From: Candidatus Loosdrechtia aerotolerans
GTDB taxonomy: Bacteria; Planctomycetota; Brocadiia; Brocadiales; Brocadiaceae
Assembly (NCBI GenBank): GCA_021646405.1
Contig: SOER01000036.1
Coordinates: forward strand, 1-35,611
Direction of reading: 5' to 3'
DNA: 35,611 nt
Part shown: one piece after another, positions 1-7,770 of the stretch
Layout of the letters: the number at the start of each line of letters is the position of its first letter
Position numbering within the stretch: position 1 is the stretch's first letter
Position numbers and translations under genes: made by a program
The notes under the pieces: generated by a model
What the model was told of the DNA's origin: nothing
Databases searched by the model: none
What the model saw: the letters and a program-made list of their open reading frames with translations, nothing else

Positions 1-36
1 CGTTCGTTCTGAGCCAAGATCATACCCTTCATAATT
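1..36 (-). rRNA. 16S rRNA, 5' end only
   Basis: Read on the minus strand this is the universal start of bacterial 16S rRNA: GATCTTGGCTCAG followed by AACGAACG, where most bacteria have GATCCTGGCTCAG. The mature 5' end is placed near 36 by comparison with the usual distance to GGCTCAG. The gene runs out of the left edge, so only its first bases are present. Two promoters lie upstream, near 284-318 and 452-486. Confidence 0.9.
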
Positions 37-237
37 CACTATTATAAAGTCCGCCTGCCGCTTATCACGACCGGCTCTCTTAGCTTCTTCTACTCCTTGG
101 AGGTTTACAGGCCCTCATCTTTATCCGTTTCCTCGTAATATATACGAAGAGTCAGACAAAGGTCGGGCAAAACCCAAGGAATTAACTTGGTTCAAAATAA
201 CTCACACACTTTGGCTTCTCAATTCCCAAAGAACACA

Positions 238-265
238 GTAATTATTACTATTTAGTAATAATTAC
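238..265. repeat. 11-bp inverted repeat in rRNA leader
   Basis: GTAATTATTAC at 238-248 and its exact complement at 255-265 are separated by 6 nt. It lies about 20 nt into the transcript expected from P1. A looser version follows P2. It could be a leader hairpin or a protein-binding palindrome. Confidence 0.6.
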
Positions 266-283
266 TTAATACTCTCAATTGTC

Positions 284-318
284 TGTACATATTATACCCT
301 AAATTTTCGAATTTGCAA
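284..318 (-). promoter_or_regulatory. Proximal rRNA promoter (P1)
   Basis: On the minus strand there is TTGCAA (313-318), a 16-nt spacer and a perfect TATAAT (291-296), about 250 nt upstream of the 16S gene. The first transcribed bases run into an 11-bp perfect hairpin at 238-265. The strength of the -10 and the position ahead of rRNA support a housekeeping-sigma rRNA promoter. Confidence 0.72.
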
Positions 319-451
319 GGTATTGACGCAAATTTATTATTATACATTGTTCGGTATAATAATACAAGCAATAACTTATTTTTACGCACCCTAACCGACA
401 ATATGCACAATTATCATTACATAGTAATCATTACGTCTTACGCTTTATTGT

Positions 452-486
452 TTTTTATATTATACACCTAATTTTCAAATTTGCAA
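452..486 (-). promoter_or_regulatory. Distal rRNA promoter (P2)
   Basis: This is a near copy of P1 about 168 bp further upstream: TTGCAA (481-486), a 16-nt spacer of similar sequence, then TATAAT (459-464) on the minus strand. It too is followed by a palindromic ATTAC/GTAAT stretch (about 410-433). Tandem promoters are common for rRNA operons; the shared spacer suggests a duplication. Confidence 0.65.
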
Positions 487-540
487 GGCATAGTACATCA
501 GAAGCGCAAAACAGCCAATTATAATGATATAATATAAAAT

Positions 541-754
541 TACAATATAAATATTATTTTTTAATAAAAAATATCTTAAACCCCGAAGGATGAAATCAGG
601 AAAAGGATCTGTCGCATGTTCCATCACTCTCCCCTAACCCCTCCCATCGAGGGAGAGGAACTCCTTATACGCCGCTCCTAACGGAGCTTTTCAGGGTTTT
701 TTCAAAGAACTAAATTGTTACTAAGTATTTTACCCTTAGTACTCCGAAAGAGTA
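541..754. repeat. Intergenic stretch with REP-like palindromes
   Basis: No gene is visible. It holds a CCCCGAAGGATG variant (577-589) of the CCCCGAAGGGGTG family found again near 10050 and 12360. It also has the palindromic CGCTCCTAACGGAGCT (672-687), whose complement recurs at 10741-10756. These are short dispersed repeats, not coding sequence. Confidence 0.5.
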
Positions 755-796
755 AATGACAATAGGCAGTCAATGTATTGACTGCCTATTGTCATT
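755..796. repeat. 19-bp perfect inverted repeat, 4-nt loop
   Basis: Arms at 755-773 and 778-796 are exact complements (AATGACAATAGGCAGTCAA and its complement) around TGTA. Neither side carries a clear T-run, so it is not a standard intrinsic terminator. It could be a processing hairpin, a protein site or a minimal mobile palindrome. Confidence 0.75.
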
Positions 797-924
797 ATAA
801 CCTCAAGGCTAAGATGTAAGATATGTAAGGATAAGGTTTGTGAACAGAATGTCAAGAGAAAAACAATGTATACCAACGGGATAGTTTTCGTTAGTTGAAG
901 ATATATTCAGTTTAATACTTTGAT

Positions 925-1489
925 CTGACATTCAAGAGGTTCCGCCAAGTTGTGGAATTTCTTGTAAAGAATGCAGTTGTTGAGACAATCTAATACGTGG
1001 TAGAGGGGATAAAGAGAAAAGATCCCTCCCCCTTCGATAGTGAAATCCGAAATACGAAACAAATTCTCAATTTCATTTTCAAATGTTCAAAGTACGATTT
1101 TTTCCATTGGAATTTTGTATTTTGGAATTTGTTTCGGATTTCGTGCTTCATGTCCAGTTATCGGGTTGAAAATATGTGGGCAAGGATGAGCCGGAGGGAG
1201 ATGAAGGGCATATGCATCAAGCTAAGCCTTATTAGCCTGCTGGCCTGCCACAGGCTTGTTCCCAAACTCTGTTTGGGAACAAGAGGAAGAGGCAGGCTCA
1301 GCGCATGGTTTGGGGGAACAGGCCAGCAACAAGCGAGCAAGTTACTGAAGCTTAGCTTGATGCATATGGGATGAAGGGGAGGGAAAAGGATAGAGTTCCT
1401 TACCAGGTCTCATGGTAACTTTGATGCTATACTCTATCAACTTTTACAAGAAATTTCCTTAACTTGATAAAAAACCTCTTGAATATCAG
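925..1489. mobile_element. MITE-like element, copy 1, with 6-bp target duplication
   Basis: Terminal inverted repeats CTGACATTCAAGAGGTT (925-941) and AACCTCTTGAATATCAG (1473-1489) differ at one base. They are flanked by perfect direct repeats TTTGAT (919-924 and 1490-1495), as expected of a transposed element. The inner end similarity continues to about 50 bp through a GGAATTTCTTGTAAA stretch. Inside is a nested inverted repeat, GAAATCCGAAA (1037-1047) against GGATTTCGTGC near 1135-1145. A 19-bp perfect pair, CATATGCATCAAGCTAAGC, lies at 1209-1227 and 1350-1368. There is no transposase gene. Related copies are at 10684, 11836 and 35351. Confidence 0.75.
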
Positions 1490-1529
1490 TTTGATTACTA
1501 TACTTTTAAAAAAAGAAAATATTACGAAA

Positions 1530-1675
1530 TAGTGTAATTATTCAGGTTCAGGATTCAAGGTTAAAAGAGTTAGGATTAAGACTGTTCAGGGTTATAAAGG
1601 GTTCAGAGGGATTAACTTCGCTCCTTCCCCTGATGAGCCCTTAAACCGGAAACCCTGAACCGTGAACATATAGAG
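1530..1675. repeat. GGTTCAGG / CCCTGAACC repeat patch
   Basis: Short units such as GGTTCAGG, CAGGGTT and CCCTGAACCGTGAAC are scattered in both orientations here. The same words recur at about 6117-6145 and 10880-10905. This is a dispersed-repeat patch with no credible coding frame. Confidence 0.4.
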
Positions 1676-1930
1676 TTACAGAGGTTTTGGTAACGGGTAG
1701 GGCAGTGGCAGCGGTGTTGGTGAAGGTGGATTGGGGAAAGGTCTAGGTGGCGGTACAGGAAATTGTGATAAATTTGAAGCTGAACCCCAAAAAATACGCA
1801 AAGAACGATTCTTATTGGATATCGATAAACTATTATGAATGATGAACGGAGCAATTATCAGAAGTACAATACATAAACGCAAGAGGATTATACATCTCTT
1901 TTTCATAAACCTTAAAAATATTCCTTTCAT
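1676..1930 (-). CDS. Possible small membrane protein with proline-rich tail
   Basis: I do not recognise this 84-residue frame. Residues about 12-35 form one strongly hydrophobic segment after a Lys/Arg-rich start (MKKRC at residue 9), consistent with a single membrane anchor. The last 28 residues are about half proline, with PVPPPRPFPNPP and PLPLPYPLPKPL blocks, as in a wall-spanning or extended periplasmic arm. An AAGGAA element sits 15 nt before the start and a TATATA box lies further up, so expression is plausible. It is flanked by repeat DNA and might be a chance frame; the residue pattern is the main argument for it. Translation could instead begin at the second Met (residue 9). Confidence 0.4.
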   Translation of the reverse strand: MKGIFLRFMKKRCIILLRLCIVLLIIAPFIIHNSLSISNKNRSLRIFWGSASNLSQFPVPPPRPFPNPPSPTPLPLPYPLPKPL

Positions 1931-2103
1931 AATATCTCATCTTCCTTATATATAGACTGAAGTACAGCACCATCCTTTTTCATTATTTGATATCCATCGA
2001 GATTTACTGCGAAGATAATGCCATTGAAAGGAGGCAGGAGATTTTTTTCATTTAAATATAATTTTTACCGGAAATATTGGTCAGCGGAAAAGACGTCTTT
2101 TTC

Positions 2104-2132
2104 TTGACTATAACTATACCTGAAAGTATATT
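2104..2132 (+). promoter_or_regulatory. Promoter ahead of pncB
   Basis: TTGACT (2104-2109), a 17-nt spacer and TATATT (2127-2132) form a good housekeeping promoter. Transcription would start near 2139. The upstream ATG at 2145 would then be almost leaderless, which favours the second ATG at 2190 as the pncB start. Confidence 0.6.
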
Positions 2133-2189
2133 TTATGTTACTACATGAAACACATCTCTGAAAACTTGCGATTCTTATACTACAGGCAT

Positions 2190-3566
2190 ATGAGAGAGCC
2201 AAAATCCCTGTTCTTAACTGAAGATTCACTCGGTATTGTCACTGATCTCTATCAGCTTACCATGGCGGCAGGATACTTTGAGCACGGTATGCATGATACT
2301 GCTACCTTTGAATTATTTGTTCGTAAGCTGCCCAAAAAACGCCCGTATTTACTTGTTGCGGGGCTTGAACAAGCACTCCATTATCTCACACATATTACCT
2401 TTTCAGAGGAAAGTCTCCATTTTCTGAGACAGTTACCTGTTTTTAGTCATGTAAGCGATGACTTCTTTGAATATTTAAAAAATTTTACGTTTAACGGTAC
2501 CGTTTATGCGTTACCCGAGGGAACTGTTGCCTTTCAGGAAGAGCCTCTCCTCCGGATCACGGCACCGATTATTGAGACACAGATTGTTGAAACGTATCTC
2601 CTTTCTATCATTAACTTTCAAACATTAATAGCAACGAAGGCATCAAGGGTCGTGTACGCAGCTCAGGGACGTGATGTAATTGATTTTGGCACACGCCGTG
2701 CGCATGGTCCACAAGCCGGCGTTCTCGCGGCACGATCGAGTTTTATCGGCGGATGCACAAGCACTTCAAATGTGTTTGCCGGGTACCAGTTAGGTATACC
2801 TGTGGTAGGAACTATGGCCCATTCATGGGTTATGGCGTTCAAAAATGAATTAGAATCGTTCTATAAATTTCACGAAGTATTTCCCGATAATACCATACTG
2901 CTTATCGATACCTACGATACACGAACCGGGGCACAACATGCGGCCAAAATTGGCAGCAGACTAAAGAGTGTCCGGCTGGATAGCGGAGATCTGGAACAAC
3001 TGAGCAAGGAAGTACGAAGGTTTTTTGATGCCGAAGGACTACAACATATTAAGATCCTCGCAAGCGGCGACCTGAATGAATACCGTATTGACAGGCTCGT
3101 TAAACACGGAGCACCTATTGATTTCTTTGGAGTTGGTACGGAGATGGTAACCTCAAAGGATGCTCCATCCCTGGGTGGTGTTTATAAGCTCGTTGAAGTA
3201 GAGCGCGGTACACAGTATATTCCCACCCTGAAATTCAGCAAAAAAAAACAGACGTATCCCCATAAAAAGCAGGTCTATCGAATTACCGATATAGACGGCA
3301 GTTACGTAAAAGATATCATTGGGCTTAAGGACGAGGGTATTGAGGGCACACCCCTTTTACTGCCGGTTATTAAAAATGGTACGATATGTTATGACCTGCC
3401 GGCAATCCATGAGATCCGGCACACCGCATCAAGAAACCTCTCCTTACTGCCGGAACCTTTCAAACAGTTAACAGGCGCAGAGATATATCCCGTAATAAAA
3501 AGCCAAAAACTAGAAATAAAGAGACAAGAGGCCGAAGAAAGGATAAAGGCCCGCAACCAGGGATGA
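2190..3566 (+). CDS. pncB: Nicotinate phosphoribosyltransferase
   Basis: It joins nicotinate to PRPP to make nicotinate mononucleotide, the entry step of the Preiss-Handler NAD salvage route in the cytoplasm. Family motifs are in order: DLYQLTMAAGYF near the N-terminus, DFGTRRAHG in the middle, then GGCTSTSN, GTMAHSW, IDTYDT, VRLDSGDL and GVGTEMVTS. The length of 458 residues is normal. An in-frame ATG at 2145 would add 15 residues. I prefer 2190 because the promoter's likely start point leaves 2145 only about 5 nt of leader, and because the distance from Met to DLYQ then matches the family; neither ATG has a good ribosome site. nadE follows after 43 nt, so two steps of one pathway are probably co-transcribed. 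Confidence 0.93.
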   Translation: MREPKSLFLTEDSLGIVTDLYQLTMAAGYFEHGMHDTATFELFVRKLPKKRPYLLVAGLEQALHYLTHITFSEESLHFLRQLPVFSHVSDDFFEYLKNFTFNGTVYALPEGTVAFQEEPLLRITAPIIETQIVETYLLSIINFQTLIATKASRVVYAAQGRDVIDFGTRRAHGPQAGVLAARSSFIGGCTSTSNVFAGYQLGIPVVGTMAHSWVMAFKNELESFYKFHEVFPDNTILLIDTYDTRTGAQHAAKIGSRLKSVRLDSGDLEQLSKEVRRFFDAEGLQHIKILASGDLNEYRIDRLVKHGAPIDFFGVGTEMVTSKDAPSLGGVYKLVEVERGTQYIPTLKFSKKKQTYPHKKQVYRITDIDGSYVKDIIGLKDEGIEGTPLLLPVIKNGTICYDLPAIHEIRHTASRNLSLLPEPFKQLTGAEIYPVIKSQKLEIKRQEAEERIKARNQG

Positions 3567-3609
3567 AAATTCATTTGATAAACTGAAAATTACGTATACA
3601 ATTAAACCC

Positions 3610-5250
3610 ATGAAAATCGCATTAGCACAGATCAACCAAATTGTAGGAAATTTTCGGAAAAATACTGAGAAAATTTGTTCGTATATTAATTGCGCAAAAG
3701 ATCAGGGGGCACATCTTGTCATTTTCCCTGAATTAGCCGTTACCGGTTATCCGCCGAGGGATTTCCTGGATATTCCCGCATTTGTAGATAAAAACTTAGC
3801 AGCCCTCGATGAGATAGCCCATCATACATCAGGTATCTCTGCTATTGTAGGCTTTGTTGATAAAAATAAACAACCGTACGGTAAACTCGTTCACAATGCA
3901 GCAGCATTTATTCAGGACCGGAAGGTTATCTCCGTCCATTATAAAACGCTTCTCCCAACATATGACGTCTTTGATGAACACCGTTATTTTGAACCAGCAC
4001 GTACAGTTTTCCCTGTAAAATTTAGAAATCATCTCCTGGGCCTGTCCATTTGTGAAGATATTTGGAATGACGATGAATTCTGGCCGCGCCCTTTATATGA
4101 AAGAGATCCTATTAAGGACCTGATCTCGCAGGGGGCTACTCTTATCATTAACATTGCTTCGTCTCCCTTTACAGCCGAAAAGCATGAGAAAATACGATTG
4201 CCTATGCTTATTCACGATACCCTGAAATACAGGGTCCCTCTTATTTACGTAAATCAGGTAGGAGGTAGTGACGAACTCGTCTTTGATGGAAACAGTACGG
4301 CAATAAATGCCGAAGGGAAGGTAATCGCACAAGCAGCAGTCTTTGAAGAAGAACTGATGTTTGTCGATATGGCAAACCCGGCTGTACAGGTACCACGAAA
4401 AAGCAGTACCACCATCGAAACGGTTTATAGGGCATTAATCGTAGGGCTCCGTGATTATACGGAAAAGTGTAGATTTAAAAAAGTAGTTATTGGCCTCAGC
4501 GGAGGCATTGACTCTGCAGTTACCTTAGCGCTCGCCGTAGCGTCGCTGGGAAATGAGAATGTAATGGGTGTACTCATGCCGTCGCAATTCACATCAGAAA
4601 GCAGCATCAATGATGCCGTAAAACTCTGTAAAAACCTCTCAGTACCCCATAAAATCATACCAATTAGCACAATATTTGATGTATACAGAGATGCATTGAA
4701 GGAGGAATTTCGGGGAACACCGTTTGATGTTACCGAAGAGAATCTGCAGGCACGCATTCGTAGTAATATTATTATGGCCTTTTCCAATAAATTTGGATAC
4801 CTTGTTCTGACAACGGGGAATAAATCAGAGTTGTCGGTAGGGTACTGTACTCTGTATGGAGATATGAGCGGCGGGTTTGCACTCATCTCTGATGTCCCCA
4901 AGACCATGGTTTATGAATTAGCCCGATATATGAACCGGGAAAAAGAAATCATTCCGCAGAACATTATCAGCAGGGCCCCTTCTGCAGAATTACGACCGAA
5001 TCAATATGACCAGGATACCCTCCCCCCCTACGATATTTTAGACGGTATTTTAAAGGCATATATTGAAGATAATAAGTGTACTGCAGAAATTATTGCTATG
5101 GGATACGATAAAAAAATCGTGCATACTATCGTTAACAAAGTAAAGAAAAATGAGTATAAAAGGCGACAGGCCGCCCCGGGTATTAAAGTAACATCAAAGG
5201 CATTCGGGTCAGGTAGACGAATGCCTATTGCTCATGATTTTATGTGTTAA
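3610..5250 (+). CDS. nadE: Glutamine-dependent NAD+ synthetase
   Basis: It amidates nicotinate adenine dinucleotide to NAD+ using glutamine and ATP, the last step of the pathway that pncB enters. The protein is a two-domain fusion of normal length (546 residues). The N-terminal nitrilase-type glutaminase has the Glu-Lys-Cys triad at E41 (FPELAVTGYPP), K112 (HYKTLLPTYDVFDE) and C148 (SICEDIWND). The C-terminal synthetase has the ATP-pyrophosphatase loop SGGIDS at 297-302. Downstream, the TTGNKSE and GDMSGGFA segments that shape the NaAD site are present. No Shine-Dalgarno is obvious before the ATG. murI begins 2 nt after the stop, so coupling is likely. Confidence 0.95.
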   Translation: MKIALAQINQIVGNFRKNTEKICSYINCAKDQGAHLVIFPELAVTGYPPRDFLDIPAFVDKNLAALDEIAHHTSGISAIVGFVDKNKQPYGKLVHNAAAFIQDRKVISVHYKTLLPTYDVFDEHRYFEPARTVFPVKFRNHLLGLSICEDIWNDDEFWPRPLYERDPIKDLISQGATLIINIASSPFTAEKHEKIRLPMLIHDTLKYRVPLIYVNQVGGSDELVFDGNSTAINAEGKVIAQAAVFEEELMFVDMANPAVQVPRKSSTTIETVYRALIVGLRDYTEKCRFKKVVIGLSGGIDSAVTLALAVASLGNENVMGVLMPSQFTSESSINDAVKLCKNLSVPHKIIPISTIFDVYRDALKEEFRGTPFDVTEENLQARIRSNIIMAFSNKFGYLVLTTGNKSELSVGYCTLYGDMSGGFALISDVPKTMVYELARYMNREKEIIPQNIISRAPSAELRPNQYDQDTLPPYDILDGILKAYIEDNKCTAEIIAMGYDKKIVHTIVNKVKKNEYKRRQAAPGIKVTSKAFGSGRRMPIAHDFMC

Positions 5251-5252
5251 TT

Positions 5253-6068
5253 ATGGAAAATTCAAAAACAAAACTGCCAATAGGAGTTTTTGATTCTGGT
5301 ATTGGGGGCATATCTGTGCTTGCTGAAATAATAAAGATCCTACCCGATGAAGAATTTCTTTATTTTGCGGATACGCTCCATTCCCCTTATGGAATCAAAC
5401 CAGAAGGTAGTATTCAATCCCTGTCGGTCGGAGCTGCCGGATTTTTGGCTTCGAAAGGCATCAAATCTCTCGTTATCGCCTGTAATACAGCTACCAGTGT
5501 CGCTATCGATACCATCAGAAACAGATATACTTTTCCAGTAATTGGAATGGAACCTGCAGTAAAGCCAGCTACAAATCTCGCGACGAAAGGGAAGATTATT
5601 GTTATGGCAACCCCCGTGACGCTCAGGAGCCAGAAATTTACTACACTGCTCCGTAACCACAAACATCAGGCAGATATCATCCCTCTTCCCTGTGCAGAGC
5701 TTGTGGAGATTATTGAGCAGCACTATCCTTGCGAGCGAGAAATCGGGAATTACCTTACCAGTCTGTTCTCCCCGATAAAAAAAGATGATATTACAACGAT
5801 TGTCCTGGGCTGTACCCACTATGTTCTCATAAAAAAAGAGATTGCCAATGTGGTAGGAGATAATGTTACTATTATCGATGGAAACCCTGGAACGGCCAAA
5901 CGTTTGAAGACCGTCCTGTATGAAGAACATCTTCTTATAAATACCGTTGAAGAAACGCCTAAGGCTCCTTTAAAGGCAAAGGTTACATTTTACGCTTCGA
6001 AAGACGGAAACGAGACAATCGGCAGACTGAAACAAGTATTAATCAATGAGGGAACCACTTACGAATAG
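5253..6068 (+). CDS. murI: Glutamate racemase
   Basis: It converts L-glutamate to D-glutamate for peptidoglycan, relevant to planctomycetes because some were long thought to lack a wall. Catalytic motifs are visible: FDSGIGG (D14, S15), the first catalytic cysteine in ACNTATS (C77) and the second in LGCTHYVL (C187). The length of 271 residues is typical. A GTG at 5244 inside the nadE end could extend it by three residues; the ATG at 5253, 2 nt after the nadE stop, fits the MENSKTKLPIGVFDSG start better. It is the third gene of the pncB-nadE-murI run. No clear terminator follows, only repeat DNA. Confidence 0.94.
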   Translation: MENSKTKLPIGVFDSGIGGISVLAEIIKILPDEEFLYFADTLHSPYGIKPEGSIQSLSVGAAGFLASKGIKSLVIACNTATSVAIDTIRNRYTFPVIGMEPAVKPATNLATKGKIIVMATPVTLRSQKFTTLLRNHKHQADIIPLPCAELVEIIEQHYPCEREIGNYLTSLFSPIKKDDITTIVLGCTHYVLIKKEIANVVGDNVTIIDGNPGTAKRLKTVLYEEHLLINTVEETPKAPLKAKVTFYASKDGNETIGRLKQVLINEGTTYE

Positions 6069-6403
6069 GGCTCCCTTATGTTCTTATAAGAGAAATTGTA
6101 ACTACACAGGTTTATGGTTCAGGGTTCCCGGTTTAGAACTCAGGGAAGGGGCAAGGCCATATGCATCAAGTTAAGAAACTTTGCTATACTTTTTTTGGTG
6201 TTTGATCGTGAGTATGCGCAGGCTAAAGACCTGCGGCTACGTGGAGTTGCCTTCGGCAACTGTAGCCGAATCCCTTTAGGGTACGTTTCATGTCAGAATG
6301 CAGAATAGTGCTATACTCTTTTCTGCAAACCTTGAACCCGATTAGTTATAAGAAATGTCCTCTAATCACTAACATATTAATTTAAAAAGAAAGGAGAATT
6401 ACT
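6069..6403. repeat. Gene-free repeat cluster between murI and rubrerythrin
   Basis: It holds a CATATGCATCAAG unit (6160-6172) followed by a TGCTATACTTTTTTTGGTG stretch; both recur in reverse near 12795-12837. A strong hairpin lies at 6234-6268 (CGGCTAC and GTTGCC arms around TTC). A GAATGCAGAATAGTGCTATAC unit starts at 6295 and recurs near 29820. The rubrerythrin ribosome site sits at the right end. No promoter stood out and no coding frame is credible. Confidence 0.5.
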
Positions 6404-6895
6404 ATGGCAACACTGGATGATTTAAAGGCCGCTTTTGCTGGTGAATCGCAGGCAAACAGAAGGTACCTTGCCTTTGCGATAAAGGCAGAGGAAGAAGGTT
6501 ATAAGCAAGTAGCAAAACTCTTCCGCGCCGCCGCCGAAGCCGAGACAGTACATGCATTGAATCACATGCGGATAGCCTGGGGCATTCATAGTACCGCAGA
6601 TAATATCAAGGAAGCTATAGCAGGAGAAACGCATGAGTTTATGAAAATGTATCCACAAATGATTGAAAATGCAAAGGCAGAAGGAAACAAACAGGCCTTG
6701 CGAAGCTTTGAACTTGCTAATAAAGTAGAACAGACCCATTCAAATCTTTTTGAAAAGGCACTGAGTAATCTGGGCAGCAATGAGGAGGTTGATTACTACG
6801 TTTGTCAGGTATGCGGTGATACCGTTGAAAAAACTGCACCAAATGCCTGCCGGGTTTGCGGTGCACCGAGCGACAAGTTTAAAAAAATCTGTTAA
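6404..6895 (+). CDS. Rubrerythrin
   Basis: Rubrerythrins are cytoplasmic non-haem iron peroxidases that reduce hydrogen peroxide in anaerobes. The N-terminal ferritin-like four-helix domain has diiron ligands in AGESQANRRY (E14), EAETVHALNH and the later VEQTHSNLF segment. The C-terminal rubredoxin-like knuckle has two CxxC pairs (CQVCGD and CRVCGAP) for one iron. At 163 residues it is a compact class. AAAGGAG lies 9 nt before the ATG, an excellent ribosome site. A second, related rubrerythrin begins 11 nt after the stop, so the two are almost certainly one transcript. Confidence 0.95.
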   Translation: MATLDDLKAAFAGESQANRRYLAFAIKAEEEGYKQVAKLFRAAAEAETVHALNHMRIAWGIHSTADNIKEAIAGETHEFMKMYPQMIENAKAEGNKQALRSFELANKVEQTHSNLFEKALSNLGSNEEVDYYVCQVCGDTVEKTAPNACRVCGAPSDKFKKIC

Positions 6896-6906
6896 GGAGA
6901 AACACG

Positions 6907-7395
6907 ATGTCTACGATGGATAATCTGAGGAGTGCTTTCGAGGGAGAATCATGGGCCTATAGAAAATATCTGGCATTCGCGAAAAAGGCAGAAGAGGAAG
7001 GTCTCAATCAGGCAGCAAAACTCTTCCGCGCCATGGCTGAATCCGAGGCAGCACATGCCGACTATCATTTAAGACTGTTAGGAGATGTCGTAAGCACGAA
7101 AGAAAATATCACATATGCCCGCGACCTTGAGGCATATGTAAATACCGAAATGTATCCCCGGATGATCGACGAGGCTGAAAAGGAAGGAAACACAGAAGCC
7201 GCACAGAGTTTTACTTACATAAAAGATGTAGAAAAGGGTCATGTAGACCTTTGCCAAAAGGCACTGGATAATTTAGGGAAAAATGAGGCCGTTGATTACC
7301 TTGTATGTCAGGTCTGTGGTAACATCTTTGAAAAGACTGCCCCGGATAAATGTCCCATCTGCACAACTGAGGGCAAATTTACAAAAGTCTGTTGA
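6907..7395 (+). CDS. Second rubrerythrin, tandem paralogue
   Basis: This 162-residue paralogue of the preceding gene aligns with it end to end: EGESWAYRKYLAFAKKAEEEG against GESQANRRYLAFAIKAEEEG, and both end in a rubredoxin-like CQVCGN / CPICTT module. Diiron carboxylates and histidines are kept (ESEAAHADYH, VEKGHVDL). The pair probably arose by tandem duplication and then diverged considerably, which suggests separate substrates or expression roles rather than simple dosage. TAAGGAG overlaps the first gene's stop, so translation is tightly linked. No obvious terminator follows. Confidence 0.95.
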   Translation: MSTMDNLRSAFEGESWAYRKYLAFAKKAEEEGLNQAAKLFRAMAESEAAHADYHLRLLGDVVSTKENITYARDLEAYVNTEMYPRMIDEAEKEGNTEAAQSFTYIKDVEKGHVDLCQKALDNLGKNEAVDYLVCQVCGNIFEKTAPDKCPICTTEGKFTKVC

Positions 7396-7770
7396 TTACA
7401 AATAGAGTCTTCATATGCTCCTCAGTTTCTCTTAACCTTAAAACTACTCTTTACCTGATAGATATGGGTTAAGACCGGGGCCTGATTTAGGTTGCCCTCA
7501 TTGTTAATCATTTGGAAGATACAACTTTTCTATAGATGGTGCGGTAAAATATCATTAATGAGATTCTCATTGACAACAAAATATACTTACTGTACACTTT
7601 TTTAAGGTAATTTGGAGGTGTATTCATATAAAAAATTTTAATCAGATAGTGCTGTACATTATGCCTTTGTGTTTCATCAGCTTGAATGAACGCCAAGTAA
7701 TACAAATATTTACATTCAACAATCTCACAAGAAAACCAATATACATGTGTTTACTGCTCTCTAGAAAAAT
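7396..7770. other. Gene-free region holding the tonB promoter
   Basis: Apart from the promoter and Fur-like palindrome at 7557-7598, I see no coding frame with a ribosome site. There is a leader of about 165 nt from the expected transcript start to the tonB ATG. No riboswitch fold was recognised. Confidence 0.5.
7557..7598 (+). promoter_or_regulatory. Promoter overlapped by Fur-like palindrome
   Basis: TTGACA (7570-7575), a 17-nt spacer and TACACT (7593-7598) form a promoter pointing at the TonB gene. A perfect 7-1-7 palindrome, AATGAGA-T-TCTCATT (7557-7571), overlaps the first two bases of the -35. Its arms resemble Fur-box half-sites, and the genes downstream (tonB, exbB, exbD) are a classic iron-repressed set. 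Assigning it to Fur rather than another dimeric regulator is inference. Confidence 0.6.

Noticed and set aside
755-796. Intrinsic terminator
   Set aside because: The stem is strong, but neither strand has the T-run that follows an intrinsic terminator.
997-1374. 125-residue frame near the window start
   Set aside because: It lies inside the MITE-like element and is built from its palindromes, with no ribosome site.
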